From Spongospora subterranea (taxonomy: Eukaryota > Endomyxa > Phytomyxea > Plasmodiophorida > Plasmodiophoridae): 20,087 bases of DNA. Under the pieces are notes generated by a model. It was not told the origin of the DNA. It was given only the letters and a program-made list of their open reading frames with translations, and did no database searches. Position numbers and translations under genes: made by a program. Positions 17,701-20,087 of the stretch are shown piece by piece. The DNA lies in the NCBI GenBank assembly GCA_900404475.1, contig OUQQ01000702.1, forward strand, positions 2,267-22,353, given 5' to 3'. Position 1 is the first letter of the stretch. Every line of letters begins with the position of its first letter.

Positions 17701-20087
17701 GTTTCCCAGGTCCGGTGAGAAACAGTGCTAGCCTTTTCCCATGGCCTTTTGGTGAGGCAAGATGGCGGATGGCGTTGAAGGCAAGTGCTGCAGTGTCTTT
17801 ACTGTCCAAATCCCCATAAAGCCACATCGTTAAATTTGCCGATCCAGGTTGTTCGGAAACCAGATAATATGGGTCAGATGGTGGCGAAAGCAGCACATCA
17901 ACGTCCAAATCCGAAGTAAATTTCCACTAAAATAATTCAGAACCAACAAAAGCGGCGGAAACTTCTAACCTCATCCTTTGGTTTTTGAATCACGGAATCG
18001 AAACAACTTACAACATCATCACCTCCAAATATGTACTCCTCGAGGTTCGTGGCGTCAGTCAATTGCTGCATCTGAACTGCAATCATGGCGACACGTTGCC
18101 ATGGGAGCATACCGCGGAGAAGCAACTACACACGATCAATGGATTTTGTGATTTGCCGATGAGAGCTAAACACCTGGTTAAACATCTGCCCGCTGTGGAT
18201 GTACTGAACAGCCTCTTTGATCTCGACCCCGTTGATAAAGAGGAAATCTCCATTTTTGATATTCCTTTCCTGCACATAATCGCTACAATCTGTGACAAAC
18301 GATCCGTATTCCTAGTACTGAGATGAGAACCAACTATGACCACAGTGCCGAAAACAATACGGTTTCGTTTCCAGATGCAATGTTCTCATATATTTCAGCA
18401 GCAGCGGTTCCAGCCACCTTCAAAAACCCACTACGAATAACATTGATTGAGGCCCTATCACCTGGAGTGTTTCGTAGCTTCTCCTGTAGCGCAGATAAAA
18501 ACGCGAAGCTCCTATCACACGACTCTTCGGCAAAACAGCATAACATCGAGATGATCTAAGAACTGACTTCTTTTTAGATTCTCCGTTTAAGTACTTGAAG
18601 AGTTTTGCAATAAGTTCGCCTTGTGGGTGTCCGCGATTGTCGGCAGGCAAAGGTTTTCCTGAAAACGTTGAGATACCATCAAGGATCTGCATTGTGTCAG
18701 AGTACTTCTTCCGCACAATACAGACTACATGAAACCTACATCCTTCAGTTCTTTTACAGGGACGCGGTCGAGCGACCTGAAAGCGTATTATGAACGGACA
18801 ATGATCTGAAAGTGAAATGATCACAACTCGCCGGTTTGAACGTTGAAAATTACTCCAACACGTAAAGGCGCGTTGGCCTTTACAAATTGCTTGAGATGCT
18901 CGACAATGGTTAATCCAGCGAACGTCGTCGGATCAATGACGGCGACACATGAATACAAATTCAGCGCAATCATTCTCAACTAAGACAATTTTAGAAACAA
19001 TGCACTAGGTAACAGCCATGTCCATACTTGTCCGGGATACCCATACTCCAACTGCGAAACGGACCTGCCCCAGCCATCATAACGACTGTCGCTTTCAAGA
19101 TCATTCATCCAAGTAATCGACTCGCTCCTGGTGTCCAGTCGAGGCGAAGTCGGGCCAGAAGGCGGATATGACGCATGAGACGAGTCAGAAGTTGAGTCTG
19201 TTGCCCAACGCAGAATATAAGAACTATGATAACGATAACAATTATCTCTCAAGTACTGGCTTGGAGGAGAAAATCAACATTTTCAGAAGATAGTCCAATG
19301 CTGGTGAGTTTGGCGATATGACCCGATTCTTTCACTGCCCATTCCTGTAGGGCGAACATATCGAACTCGGTGAGGTCGATCTCCACATTGTTGATAAACA
19401 AGCTTGTCTGGCCAGGAGAAATCCCGGCCTCATGAACCGCAGCGATACCAGAGGAAACTAAAGACAACTTTGACAAAAGCATTGGGCAAGTGACATTCGT
19501 GTAGTACCAGCTTGTGAAACCTTGACTGATTTCAATGACGATGCATGCTTAGGGAAGTCGCATGCCAGTTTTGAAAGTGCTGTCAGGCTGTCACGACTGG
19601 AAACAACACGTTGCGATGCTTGAAGTCCAAATTTTGCTAGTATTTCAAAATTAGGGAAGAAATAGCTACAGTTGGCAAGACGAACAATAAAAGCATTGGA
19701 ATGTATGTTCAACCATGAAATAAGACCTGTACAAAATTAAAAACATACAACATTAAATTGTTAACCTATATCCCAGATGCGTAGGTCGTCTTGGAGGCCT
19801 TCCTGAAGTTTGGCAACCACCTTACTAAGCTCAGCGGAACTGGCCGGGAATCGCTGTTTCAACTGACCAAAAAAAATGCCTGAATAGAAAGCAAACCATC
19901 ACAAAGCGAAGACAACCAACGCAAGCGCAAGTTCAATACCGTTTACGGCAGCGTCCTGTTTATCTTGATTACGATCATCGAGGACGTTGTATTCCATATT
20001 TTTGAACGCCAACTCCACGCCAAATCCGTTCATTGGAAACGAAGCCGCCTCTTGATGGTCAAAGTTCGATAACCGCAGAATGTAGCG
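14799..20087 (-). CDS. UGGT1: UDP-glucose:glycoprotein glucosyltransferase (5' end beyond window)
   Basis: ER-lumen folding sensor that reglucosylates misfolded N-glycoproteins so they re-enter the calnexin/calreticulin cycle. 27 exons (20087-19940, 19879-19766, 19726-19508 ... 15085-15013, 14959-14799) with 26 introns of 39-91 nt join with consistent phases to 1310 residues. The N-terminal part has the thioredoxin-like segments ([43 protein letters not shown]), then [16 protein letters not shown] and the beta-sandwich part ([14 protein letters not shown]). The GT24 domain starts about residue 1018: [45 protein letters not shown] (the metal-binding DxD), [52 protein letters not shown] and [12 protein letters not shown]. 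It ends in KVEL, a KDEL-like ER-retrieval signal. The true start, signal peptide and perhaps 200 residues lie to the right of the window. Confidence 0.95.

Overview
The window comes from the nuclear genome of a microbial eukaryote. Its genes are split by many very short GT-AG introns (39-91 nt in the models resolved here, most of 47-60 nt), neighbours lie close together on both strands, and the recognisable proteins (GPAT3/4, DOLPP1, UGGT, Dbl-type RhoGEF, theta-like GST, LRR/RNI protein, Ulp1-like protease) are eukaryotic. I cannot fix the lineage. Exon boundaries below were read by eye from splice motifs, reading-frame phase and fit to remembered family consensus; no alignment was run.

Layout: (1) 5-1457 (+) is a glycerol-3-phosphate acyltransferase of the GPAT3/4 type, seven exons, possibly incomplete at the 5' end. 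(2) 2339-3150 (+) is a three-exon dolichyldiphosphatase with the PAP2 motifs. (3) 3218-3724 is a Stowaway/mariner-like MITE 67 nt beyond the DOLPP1 stop. (4) 4644-6975 is a transposon cluster: an element with terminal inverted repeats, then two back-to-back large palindromes carrying fragments of a pogo/CENP-B-type transposase and an unidentified ORF. (5) 7629-8621 (-) is an LRR/RNI-like protein; 8868-9595 (-) contains exons of a Ulp1-like gene in which a 23-bp piece of the conserved motif is duplicated in inverted orientation. (6) 9712-11450 (-) is a six-exon DH-PH RhoGEF with an N-terminal membrane segment, disturbed by a 175-bp tandem copy joined by an N. (7) 11561-12363 (+) is a theta-like GST sharing a 110-bp divergent promoter region with the RhoGEF. 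(8) 13105-14704 (+) is a multi-exon gene of unknown function with a coiled coil. (9) 14799-20087 (-) is UDP-glucose:glycoprotein glucosyltransferase, 27 exons with consistent phases, running off the right edge.

Functionally, DOLPP1 (recycling of dolichol pyrophosphate) and UGGT (folding sensor of N-glycoproteins) both serve the ER N-glycosylation/quality-control system, and GPAT3/4 is an ER lipid enzyme. I see no evidence that these genes are co-regulated; the neighbourhood may be chance. No rRNA, tRNA or CRISPR array was recognised.
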